Assembly: GCA_021521415.1 (NCBI GenBank)
Contig: JAIQDT010001137.1
Span: 434,001 to 498,000, forward strand
Source: Bidens hawaiensis
Lineage: Eukaryota; Streptophyta; Magnoliopsida; Asterales; Asteraceae
Direction of reading: 5' to 3'
DNA: 64,000 nt
The notes beneath the pieces are model-generated. The model was not told where the DNA came from. It worked only from the letters and a program-made list of their open reading frames with translations, and made no database searches. The position numbers and the translations under genes are program-made. How positions within the stretch are numbered: the stretch's first letter is position 1; each line of letters begins with the position of its first letter. Positions 1-9,000 of the stretch are shown here, piece by piece.

Positions 1-180
1 TGAACCCCATCACTCAGCTCCACCTGGAATGTCAGCTGGCCCAGCGGGTATTCGATACTTTAATTGAAACCCGCGATTGGAGCGTTGACTGGCGTTAGCT
101 GCTGTCTATCTTTATCTTCCAGTAGGTCAAAGCATTGACGATACATGATGTTGGACGTTGCTCCCGTATCAATGAAAAAC
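1..180 (-). pseudogene. retroviral-type aspartic protease fragment of the Tat-like element
   Basis: On the minus strand a reading frame entering from the window edge contains an FFIDTGAT segment at about 145-180. This is the D-T-G active-site signature of retrotransposon pepsin-like proteases, which act as homodimers to cut the gag-pol polyprotein. It is not in an uninterrupted frame with the upstream gag: a stop codon lies near 169-195. Only the N-terminal part is in the window. Confidence 0.6.
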
Positions 181-803
181 CGCGGTGTTCAATAGTGACC
201 GAACACAGCTGTGATCACTAGAGGCCCTTTCTTGTTCACCCCTCCTTACTTTTGGGAAGATAACTTGTTCTTCTTTCCAGGCCGCATATTCTATTTGCCT
301 TCGTTTCTTGGAGTGGGCGTTGCCTGAAATCATGTTGGCGTGGAGGTCTTTAATTTTCTTTTCTGACCTCCCGCCATCTCTTGGAGGTGGGCGTCTATAC
401 TTTCCCTTGATGCTTTTTACGAGGTGATCCAACTTTCCATTTTTGACATACTCTTCAATGGCATCCTTCAGATTAGAACACTGATTCGTTGTGTGCTGTG
501 TTGTTCGTGGTAGTCACAATAGCTTTTCATATCTGTGTTTGGACCCTGCTTGATTGGTGTCGGTTTCTTTAGTTGGATCCCTTCTGTGTACATGATGTGT
601 GCTGCACTTTTCGTCAGCGGAGTCCATCTGGATGCGTTCGTCTGACCCTTCTGTTTGGCTTTGAACGGTTCATACGCCGCAGGCTCCTTTTCATTATTCA
701 GTCTTGACCATACAGAGGATATTCTCTTGCCTTGGCGGGCTCTATTGATATTGTTTCTGGCATCATTCTTCGCCAGTTCTTTCCCCAGACTTTTTCCATT
801 CAC
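169..803 (-). pseudogene. gag C-terminal region of the Tat-like element, frameshifted
   Basis: Two minus-strand frames (468-803, then 169-432) continue the gag protein after its main frame ends at 800. The first ends in a YCDYHEQH segment, where Tat gags carry a CCHC-like zinc knuckle; the frame breaks at about 470 before the last cysteine would be reached. The second is lysine/arginine rich (KGKYRRPPPRDGGR), as expected of a nucleic-acid-binding gag tail. The frame changes suggest indels in a decaying copy. Confidence 0.6.
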
Positions 804-1813
804 GCGTACCTTTTGGCCGCACTCATAACATCATCCCATCGCTGCGGCATGCCATCTCTGCCCGTAAGGTTCCGAATGAGATCGTCACGCTTTACGTTTT
901 GGCGGAAGGCTGCCCGCAACAATTCTTCACTCATGCCGCCTATGTTCAGTCCTTCTTGGTTAAATCTGGTAATGAAATCTTCCACTGTCTCATTGTCTTT
1001 TCTGACGACATTCAGGATGTCTGCTGGGTCGCTGATGTGACGCCGTTGTTGGCTGAATTGTTGGGTGAATTTCTTGGCTAAGTCTTCCCAACTTACAATT
1101 TGTCCATCTGGCAACCTTTCATACCATGCTCTGGCGGCTCCAACTAGTGTCAACGTAAAGATGTGACACCATAGTGGCATAGTCCATCCTGACACTAGTC
1201 CAGCAGCTGTGAAAGTTTGTAGATGATCATATGGATCTGAGATGCCATCATATTGTCCGACCGTTGAGAGTATTTTCAGATTTTCTGGCAACTCCGCCTC
1301 AGCGATTCTTGCCACAAACTTTGATTTTCCTGCCAATGTTGTCGGTCGATACGGTTTAGAAAAATCTTCCGCCGCATCTAGATGATACTTTACCAGTTTT
1401 TTAGTGTCTGGACTTCTCCAACTTTCTTCGTAGTCTGGATCGTCCAAGCGTGAGTCTTTTTCGAGACGCGATCGATATGACTTTTCACCTGCCTTGCTAT
1501 TTTGTTGGCCAAGTGGTGACTTGTTAGTCGGTGTTTTTGTACGAATCGGTGTCGAATGCTCTTCGTACTCTTCTTCCTCCTCGTTGCTACTAGAGGTTGC
1601 TTCGAACAGCGCTCTAGGTTTCACAACGGACACCATTTTTTCTTGGACCATGTCCTTTAGTTTTTGTTGCTCGGCCTCTAACCATGCCATAATGTCTGGT
1701 GGCATAGTTGTCTTAGGACCTGTTTTGGTTTTCTCTTTGTCTGTGACGGTAGGGTGAATGGTAGACGTAATAACGACACCCTCAACGGTACCAGTGACGT
1801 TCAGCGGTTCCAT
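800..1813 (-). CDS. gag: gag polyprotein (capsid region), Tat-like Ty3/gypsy element
   Basis: This open frame of 337 aa begins MEPLNVTGT. Residues 1-150 are low-complexity, with an acidic stretch (SSSNEEEEEYEEH) and a basic stretch. Residues ~180-335 form the Retrotrans_gag domain, with GAARAWYERLPDG, SWEDLAKKF, TVEDFITRFNQEG and RDDLIRNLTGRDG. Gag builds the virus-like particle in which reverse transcription occurs. The ATG lies about 125 bp downstream, in element sense, of the LTR end, a normal leader length for a short element. The frame stops at 800 and gag-like sequence continues in other frames, so the full polyprotein is not made from this copy. Confidence 0.8.
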   Translation of the reverse strand: MEPLNVTGTVEGVVITSTIHPTVTDKEKTKTGPKTTMPPDIMAWLEAEQQKLKDMVQEKMVSVVKPRALFEATSSSNEEEEEYEEHSTPIRTKTPTNKSPLGQQNSKAGEKSYRSRLEKDSRLDDPDYEESWRSPDTKKLVKYHLDAAEDFSKPYRPTTLAGKSKFVARIAEAELPENLKILSTVGQYDGISDPYDHLQTFTAAGLVSGWTMPLWCHIFTLTLVGAARAWYERLPDGQIVSWEDLAKKFTQQFSQQRRHISDPADILNVVRKDNETVEDFITRFNQEGLNIGGMSEELLRAAFRQNVKRDDLIRNLTGRDGMPQRWDDVMSAAKRYA

Positions 1814-1920
1814 GTTACCTTATTGGTTGGACCTTGCGTTCTGACCAACCTCTTTTGGTGTGGTCTTGCCACTCATCCGAGTCAAGAACAGAGTGATTTT
1901 TCAGTAACTGTTCTAGCTAT

Positions 1921-1938
1921 ATGCACGGATAGCGCCAA
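1921..1938 (-). other. putative primer-binding site of the Tat-like element
   Basis: Directly inside the LTR end, the minus strand reads TTGGCGCTATCCGTGCAT. The TGGCGC start is typical of plant Ty3/gypsy primer-binding sites, which pair with the 3' CCA end of a tRNA. I could not assign the tRNA, and the match beyond TGGCGC is weak. Confidence 0.4.
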
Positions 1939-2591
1939 TGAAGAAACATCAATCCACCCCTCAAGGTCTAACACGTTAGTCCGAGGATTAGGATAAGTAT
2001 TCCCCATGAGGGGTTATAAAACCTTCTTTGGCACAGATGAGTATATCCTGCAAAACAGAACACCGTGAGCTCGTTACGAGGAATGAGGGGATTCTCTCGT
2101 AACCACCCTCCGGCGTGAGAATCAATAAATGGTAGTATGGAATATATTTAGTAAATATGGGAGAGAGTATATCCTTTACCATTTGGAGATCCCTTGGTAT
2201 TTATAGCCGGAGGAGAGAGAGAGAGAGAAAGGGTGGTCAACCACGTTGTCATGTCCTTCCACCAATAATATTCTCCATTTGTGTGATTGTGAAGGTTGGT
2301 GAAAGTTGGTCGGCATCATGGCCTTTTGACAAGGACATTTCGTACTGTTTGTACTATCCTTCGTGTGTTGTTCCATCCCTATTGGTTGGGTGCTTATTCC
2401 CATGTGGATTGTACCTTTTTGTCCCATGCTTGTGTGACTTTTGCGGTACCATTCCCTAGGCGTTAAGGGATATGCATTATTTTAAGGAACCCCCAGGTGC
2501 ATGGCGATTACTACTCGCCTTTTGTTCCGCCCGTTGCTTTGGTTTGGGTATTGTCCTTGTTGAATGATGGGTTTAATACCCTACCTCTACA
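1939..2591 (-). repeat. 5' LTR of the Tat-like element (~653 bp)
   Basis: On the minus strand the segment starts TGTAGAGGTAGGG and ends GATGTTTCTTCA, giving the canonical TG...CA ends, and is followed by a primer-binding-like sequence and gag. It holds a TATA box (2198-2206) beside an AG-rich tract (2211-2230). Its partner LTR is outside the window, so the boundary at 2591 rests on the TG/CA rule and the change in sequence character. Confidence 0.6.
2198..2206 (-). promoter_or_regulatory. TATA box of the Tat-like LTR
   Basis: The minus strand reads GGCTATAAATACC, a near-perfect plant TATA box inside the LTR and upstream of gag in element sense. Transcription would start about 30 bp further along the minus strand. 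Confidence 0.55.
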
Positions 2592-2633
2592 GTTCCCCTG
2601 AAATATATGTTTCTTTTTGCTATTTTATTCAAG

Positions 2634-2634
2634 C

Positions 2635-2671
<37 letters not shown>

Positions 2672-2672
2672 T
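2634..2672. repeat. (ATT)n microsatellite
   Basis: An uninterrupted run of about 12 ATT units lies just outside the LTR. Poly-leucine or poly-isoleucine frames across it are artefacts of the repeat. Confidence 0.95.
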
Positions 2673-2689
2673 TGCTTCGATCTGATATT

Positions 2690-3019
2690 GTCGATCTCCA
2701 GACACAAGAAGAGAACAAAATCAGATCATGTCGCTTCTCAAGAAAAGATCAAAGATTCGGCCAAGAAGTGTGTTTTTCTCTCTTTATCTTTATAATCATT
2801 ATATATGGTTTTGCATTAACAAATTTGATTAATACATAAATAAATGAAAAACAGGTCTAGGTCAGCAAGTCAAACGTCAAAACTCCCACAACTGGCAGCA
2901 AATCCAATGGTCCCACCAAGGCTAAATCTGATGTCAAAGAACCCGTGGATGCGAAGTCAACTGATAACGCAAAGGGTGGGTCAAAGAGTGGAAATAAACG
3001 AAAGAAGAGGACATAGAGG
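2690..3019 (+). pseudogene. captured 3' end of a lysine/serine-rich host gene
   Basis: A coding-like segment ACACAAGAAGAG... (about 2700-2768, K-rich) is followed by a plausible intron starting GTGTGT. A second segment (about 2865-3018) is rich in K, S, T, P and G, includes KSDVKEP and GGSKSGNKRKKRT, and ends in a stop codon. Basic, repetitive tails like this are seen in plant PDS5-type cohesion factors, but the match is by impression only. No N-terminal part is present. The segment lies directly upstream of a copy of the TIR that bounds the two gene-capturing elements, so I read it as a captured gene end whose element was cut by the LTR retrotransposon. Confidence 0.4.
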
Positions 3020-3116
3020 GCGCTGTCGTGTATCGTGTTTTGCTCTCTGGGATTGTGAGATATAAGGAGTTGTTGACACCAGTGTTTAGGGTTAAAATTA
3101 AAAAAGGTAGTGTTTT

Positions 3117-3494
3117 TCATGAGAATATGAACTTGGAAGACGAAATTCAATCTAAATGCGTCTTGAAAAACGAGATTCAGAAATCTCCTTTTTCAAAAAA
3201 ATATATATATATATGAACGAACCAGACAAGAAACATAAAAAAACCGTTTTGAGAGACTGTTTTTAAAAAGTAACGTAACTACAAAATCTGGACAGAAACC
3301 TTGAGATTGTTAAAAATCTCGTCGGGTAAGTTAGATTCTTTCCACATGTCATCTTTTTATTGGTTTAAAAATCTCATCGTTTATTTAACCAATGCGTCTC
3401 CTCAGTACATATTTTGTGGGTTGTTTTGGGAATCTTGATATAATTAAGATCCTTTTTTTTCCTCTCTCCTCCTTTGGATCATTTTGAGAATTTT
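3117..3494 (+). repeat. single TIR arm of the gene-capturing element family
   Basis: The sequence from GAGAATATGAACTTGGAAGA to TTTGGATCATTTTGAGAA matches the right TIR of the element at 3784-5065 (4690-5062) over its whole length with scattered differences, in the same orientation. No matching left arm occurs upstream before the LTR at 2591. It may lie beyond the retrotransposon, outside the window. Confidence 0.75.
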
Positions 3495-3783
3495 TTCTAT
3501 ATTTTTATTACATTTTCTCTTTATTCCATTTAAAATCTTAACTCCTAACTATTTTGTCTTATTATCATTTTCAATATAAATTGGTTTCTAAAATATATTT
3601 ATATAATGGTGGTTGGAAATGAAGTGTTGTGCCAACACTCTAAATTTGGAGGCTTCAAATACCATTTCACTAAAATTTAGAAATGAAGTTTGAAGATAGA
3701 GAATAGGTTGGAGTGGTTAGAGCATTCTCAATAGGTTCTCTATCTCCATCTTTAAAATTTAACTAAAAACACAATTTCTTTAA

Positions 3784-5065
3784 GGGAAAATTCTCAAAAT
3801 GATCCAAAGGAGGAGAGAGAGAGAAAAAGGATCCTTACTATATCAAGATTCCCAAAACAACCCACAAAATATGTACTGAGGAGATGCATTGGGAAAATAA
3901 ACGATGGGGTTTTTAAACCAATAAAAAGATGACATGTGGAAAGAATCTAACTTACCCGACGAGATTTTTAAAAATCTCAAGGTTTCCGTCCAGATTTTGT
4001 AATTAAGTCACTTTTTAAAAAATAGTCTCTCAAGACGGTTTTTTTATGTTTCTTGTCTGTTCCGTTCATATTTATTTTTTCTTGAAAAAAGAGCTTTCTG
4101 AATCTCGTCTTTCAAGACGTATTTAGATTGAATTTCGTCTTCAAAGTTCATATTCTCAAGTTTCTTCTTGTAAGTTATAAAAGTTTAAATATCGTCTGGA
4201 CTGATAGGATTTTTGGTATTCCGTCTTGACCGACAATGTCTTTGATTATTCCGTCTACTCCGACGGTATTTGCAATTAAAGAAAAATATTGATTTAACTA
4301 TTCTTCCATCTTCATCTTCTTCCATTTTATCTTCAAGTATCTTCATCTTCATCCACCATCTCACCCAAATGAAAACTTCTCACCTCAACATATGCGGGTT
4401 TCGGACGTATTTTTTCGGCCTTCACAAACTCCCGAAGAGGCCCGGACGAATAATTTTCGAGTAGGGTACGGTATTGAACAGTATATTCTTCTCCAAACGT
4501 TGAGATTATGTTACCGTTGTAGTACGATCCCAAAAACCCATGACCCAAATCCGCAACCTCGACTCGATCTCCTCTCTTATACTTCATTTCGCTAAATTGT
4601 TATGAGATTGATGATCGGAGTTGTAGAAATATAAAGAAGATATAGATAAGAAAATAAAATAGAATTTGAACTTGCAAGATTAGAAACTTGAGAATATGAA
4701 CTTGGAAGACGAAATTCAATCTAAATGCGTCTTGAAAGACGAGATTTAGAAAGCTCTTTTTTTAAAGAAAAAATAAATATGAACGGATCAGACATGAAAC
4801 ATAAAAAAGCCGTTTGGAGAGACTGTTTTTTAAAAAGTCACTTAACTACAAAATCTGCACGGAAACCTTGAGATTTTTAAAAATCTCGTCGGGTAAGTTA
4901 GATTCTTTCCACATGTCATGTTTTTATTGGTTTAAAAATCTCGTTGTTTATTTTCCCAATGCGTCTCCTCAGTACATATTTTATGGGTTGTTTTGAAAAT
5001 CTTGATATAGTTAGGATCCTTTTTTTTCTCTCTCTCATTCTTTGGATCATTTTAGAAATTTTCCC
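3784..5065. mobile_element. gene-capturing DNA element A with ~396-bp TIRs
   Basis: Left arm 3784-4179 and right arm 4669-5065 are long inverted copies of each other. The ends are GGGAAAATTCTCAAAATG and its inverted counterpart ATTTTAGAAATTTTCCC. The ~490-bp interior carries an Agenet-like coding fragment on the minus strand. Long TIRs plus a captured host fragment and no transposase is the layout of a Pack-MULE-type non-autonomous element. Flanking TTTAA on both sides could be a target duplication but is short and AT-rich. A related element lies at 44691-45898. Confidence 0.75.
4333..4587 (-). pseudogene. Agenet/Tudor-like domain fragment captured in element A
   Basis: An 84-aa frame begins MKYKRGDRVEVADLGHGFLGS and continues with YYNGNIIS, YTVQYRTLLE, GPLREFV and IRPKPAYVEV. 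These are hallmarks of the plant Agenet (Tudor-like) domain found in DUF724-type and chromatin-reader proteins: a basic GD.VEV start, GF.GSYY, V.Y..L and RP.P. The frame ends in VDEDEDT, built from GATGAAGATGAAGAT near the TIR boundary, so only one domain is present. It has a start and a stop but no other gene parts. It is probably a captured fragment rather than a functional gene. Confidence 0.65.
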
Positions 5066-5151
5066 TTTAAAAAATGATGTATAAATTAGTGAAATTGTGT
5101 TTTTTAGTTAAATTTTAAATATAAAAATAGAGAACCCATTGGGAATGTTCT

Positions 5152-6038
5152 AATATATTAACTATCTTTAAATCACCATATACCATATAAATAGACAAAA
5201 GATAAAAAAATTATAAAAAAAGAATTTATGGATATAAATAGGGAATAGAATGTAAAAGAGTTTTGAAAAATAATAAATAAATTTATGGAATGACGGGTTT
5301 TAGTTAAATTATATGAAAAAATATATAAAATGAGGTAAGAATGCTCTAAAATGCATGTATTGAGTTTGGTCTAAAAAGTATATTAAAAATAAATGATAAA
5401 CTTTAAAAGTAGAGTATGAACACTAAAACTCATAATGACAAATTGTTTAGTGTTGTTTACTCTTGCCCTACTCCGGTCTTCCAAAAAAAATTTCTTTTCA
5501 AATCCGATTGGATAAAACAGAAGTTTGAAGAGTAAATAAATAGAAACGAAAATTTTGTAAGTATTTTTTTTAAAGTCTCCCACTTGACCTCAAAACTAGT
5601 TTCTGGCGCACCTGGCCTCCCTAGCCGATCACATTCTGCTTCTCCACTTTTCTCACAAAAGTTGCAACTTTTAAAATTCTGCTTTTGTTTTTTAACTTAT
5701 AATTTGGTTATAACGGCAAACAGATTTTGTAACACAGATTTTTAACTAATGAAAAAGGTTTTAAATGGTCACATTCTATAAAGAGATGAATATCTCATGC
5801 TAAATATAAAATAACATATAGAATACTCTTATTTAATAGAATCACATCAATCTTTTTTTTTGTTTATATTTTCTGATTGGCAAATCACATCAGTATCACA
5901 AAATTAATATCTGTGATTAAATGCCCGCCAGTAAATTATTGTCAGAGACATTAGTGTTCCTTCATCTTGTTCATGAGTTCAAACTTTTCATCTTCTCTTC
6001 TTAACAAAAACTTTTAACAACGTTTGATTCTAGTCAAG
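5152..6038. other. AT-rich intergenic DNA
   Basis: There is no coding signal. A MITE-like end (AAGAATGCTCTAA) occurs at about 5339-5350, resembling the outer arms at 3717 and 5151. The frame at 5383-5583 has no recognisable domain. The last ~100 bp may include the CLSY-like gene's promoter, but no clear TATA box was found. Confidence 0.6.
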
Positions 6039-9000
6039 ATGAACCCTTATAACCTAAGTCTTCTACCTGTAGCCAAAAGGACCAGGCTTCAAAAGCAACT
6101 AGGTAATATATATATATATATATATATGCATCCATTTGTTCTTGCTTGTTGATTATTTGTTTCTGTTTTTTTACTTTAATGTTGATTAATGATCGATTAT
6201 AAACTGGTTTAATGTTCATGTTTTATTTTTCCAACATATTTATATTCACATTCTTGGGATCTTGGATGACTAATGACTGATCTGTTTGATGATAATATAT
6301 TTAGGGTTTAGTGGAACCAATATAGGGTTTTCCGGTAGTTGAAAGCGGAACAAACAAGAGTGTCATGAAGTTATTGATGTTGATGATGATTGGATTGATA
6401 ACATGGCTTCCGAAACAACGGCTTGTCGCGGTAATGACTGCTATATTATCTTTATAATAATAAATTGTTATGGTGTTATTAGTTTGTATACTATGTTTTG
6501 CATGATTTAAAGATACTTATAAATTGTAGATCAACAAGAAAACTTTGTGAAGCCAAAAATCAGTCATTATGAGTTTTAGTGTTGTGTTTTTAATGAATAT
6601 TGTTGGAATATATTGTTTTTTAGGCTGTTCACTATGGAGGGGCTTTAAAGCCAAGCCCCTCCACGTCATCGCCACATAGGAAATGGGGCTTCGAAGCCCT
6701 TCTCCATAACACTCCGCTGTGGTTTGAAGTCCCTTTGCCGCCACAATATATACATATATGTATGTATATGTATGTGTGTGTATGAGAGAGAGAGAGAGAG
6801 AGTGTGTGAAAAGCATGATGCCCCCCCCCTACGCCGGCTGTCCAAAGCCCCCCCCTTCCCTCCACGCTCCTCTGCGGTGTTCCTCGCTTTACCAGTTTAC
6901 TGCCCTTGTTAATGCCCATAGCATGTAGTCTTAGGGTTTATTATTATTGTTGTCTTTTATGTGTTTTTTTAGTATGAGCTTCCAGTTTTCTTCCGCTTCG
7001 AATGCGGGGGAGTATCAGAATTTTTTATTGTTTAGGGGTTAGTAGTATGAACCCGCGGGCCCATTTTTGGTTTCTACAGTTTCTTATGATTTTTATATAA
7101 TGTATTTGTTTATTGAATGACAATGATCAATTTAGTTTGTTATCTTCTTACAAATTTTCTTAAATTAAGTGCAGAATCAGATGACAAGTTCAATGGTTTA
7201 TATGGTTCCGCAAGTCCTTTCAAAACCGGGACGCACACTTACTTTGTTTACTCGGATGTATCGGACAAAGAAGGTGATGCTTTTGATTCTTGATCTATGC
7301 ATTGTGTTTGAGACCAAAACATATATAAAAATTTTAGTCCTGACTCTACTCAACCTGATTATGTTTCTAAATGTTAAATTTTTAACAGAGACCGATGAGG
7401 ATCTTCAAACATCGTGGAAACTTCACCATGGAAATCAAAACAATATGGAAGTGGGCTCGTTTCAGTCTAGTGAAGATGAGTCATTCAGTTCTAGCGAAAG
7501 CGAGAAGAATGACTTTGATTTACTTGTTTCAATATCAAACAAGACGCCAAACCATCCTACAACCAATCCGCTTTTGGTTTTAGGTAACTTAATCTTGTTT
7601 CTTAATTAAATTTTTAGTTGAAAACAATGTTTGTAACTTGAAATAGCAGTTGGACCAAAGTTCTTGACTTTTTCTATCACATTTTCTTTATTTTAATTAG
7701 TGATTTTTCTTGAATGTCAATGCATAATCTGTTTATTCATCAGATATCTCAGATTCAGATGAACATGAAGGTGTTGAATTTGTGAATCTTGAAGAACTTG
7801 AAGGTGCTGCTTTGTTCTTTATGATTATTTTTATTAATTCTTGATCTTTATTTTTGTGTCTAAATACTAAATTCATACCAGATTCTGATGTGGATCTTCC
7901 AATGTCATGCACATATGACCATGGAAGTCAAATGGATACGAAGGCAAGCTCGTTTCAGTCTACTGATGAAGATGAAGATGAACTATTTAGCTCTAGTGAA
8001 AGTGAGAGTGATGACTTGGATGATGCTGACTTTTCACTAGTAAACAAGAGGCCACATCAGCCCACACAAAACAATAAGGAACAAGTTTGGTCTAGATCAG
8101 CTGCTCGAAAAGTGAAAAGTCCTTCGGTACACAAAACAAACGTGGAAACAACATACGAACTAATAACAGATGAATCAAGTGATTCAAATGTTATTGAAAA
8201 ACAAAATGCACAAGATAATGTTAGGGGTCGTTACACAAAAGTTGGATCAGTTGCTCGAGAAGAGAAAAGTCCTTCGATAGACAAAACAAACATGAAAACA
8301 ACATATGAATTAATTGATACGAATGTTAATGAAAAACAATGTGCACACGACAAAGTAAAGGGTCGTTACACGAGAGTTGATCAAACAAATGCGATCAAAA
8401 ATAAAAAATCTAAGGGTGGTCGAAGAGACAATGGCGGCTGCATAGATGCTATATTAGACTCCATTATTATTAATAATAATAAAGAAGTTCATAGCAGAAA
8501 TGAAGATGATCCGCTTCCTTTATTTTTTAGATTTGATGACACTGATGACGAGTCGAGTACAAACACTTATGAATATAATGGGGAGGAATTATTTCAAGAG
8601 ATGGAGTTTGCATTCAAATGTGATGAAATCGGCTCCTATGGAATTCCCATGGTTAGTTTATGAGTCTTTGTTTGTGTTTTTATTACGTCTACTATAAGTT
8701 CTAACAATGCATCTTCTGTTTTGAAGATTGAGAATCAAGAGAAAGACGATTGTTATGACGACACTGACCTTTGCAACGGAGGGAAGCATGGTGATATTTA
8801 CTTTGAAGAGCAAATAGGTTTGAGATGTCGTTTATGTGGCGATGTCCTTGTTGAGAGCAAAGATGTGATACCGAAGCTAGTGAGTAACTCTATCTGATTA
8901 ATGTTTGGGTAACAAATTCATATTATATGATTACTTAGAAGTTAAATAATCAGTCATAACTGTAAACTAATATTACTATTTATTCTTCCTTTTAACATAA

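Larger units (their letters stand above)
1..2591 (-). mobile_element. Ty3/gypsy (Tat-like) LTR retrotransposon, 5' part
   Basis: On the minus strand the order is LTR (1939-2591), a short leader, gag (about 800-1813 with a broken continuation to about 169) and the start of an aspartic protease at the window's left edge. The rest of pol and the other LTR lie outside the window. The gag core (AWYERLPDG, FTQQFSQQRR, ITRFNQEGL) resembles the Retrotrans_gag domain of Tat-type plant elements; the lineage is assigned from memory of the family. Reading-frame breaks after gag show that this copy is degraded. Confidence 0.85.
3717..5151. repeat. outer inverted arms (MITE-like) around the TIR element
   Basis: Left flank 3717-3779 (TTAGAGCATTCTCAATAGG...) and right flank 5087-5151 (ending CCCATTGGGAATGTTCTAA) are inverted copies of each other and lie outside the 1.28-kb TIR element. 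The terminal GAGCATTCTC motif resembles plant MITE ends that use a TTA/TAA target. The simplest reading is that the TIR element landed in the middle of an older foldback MITE. Confidence 0.5.
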
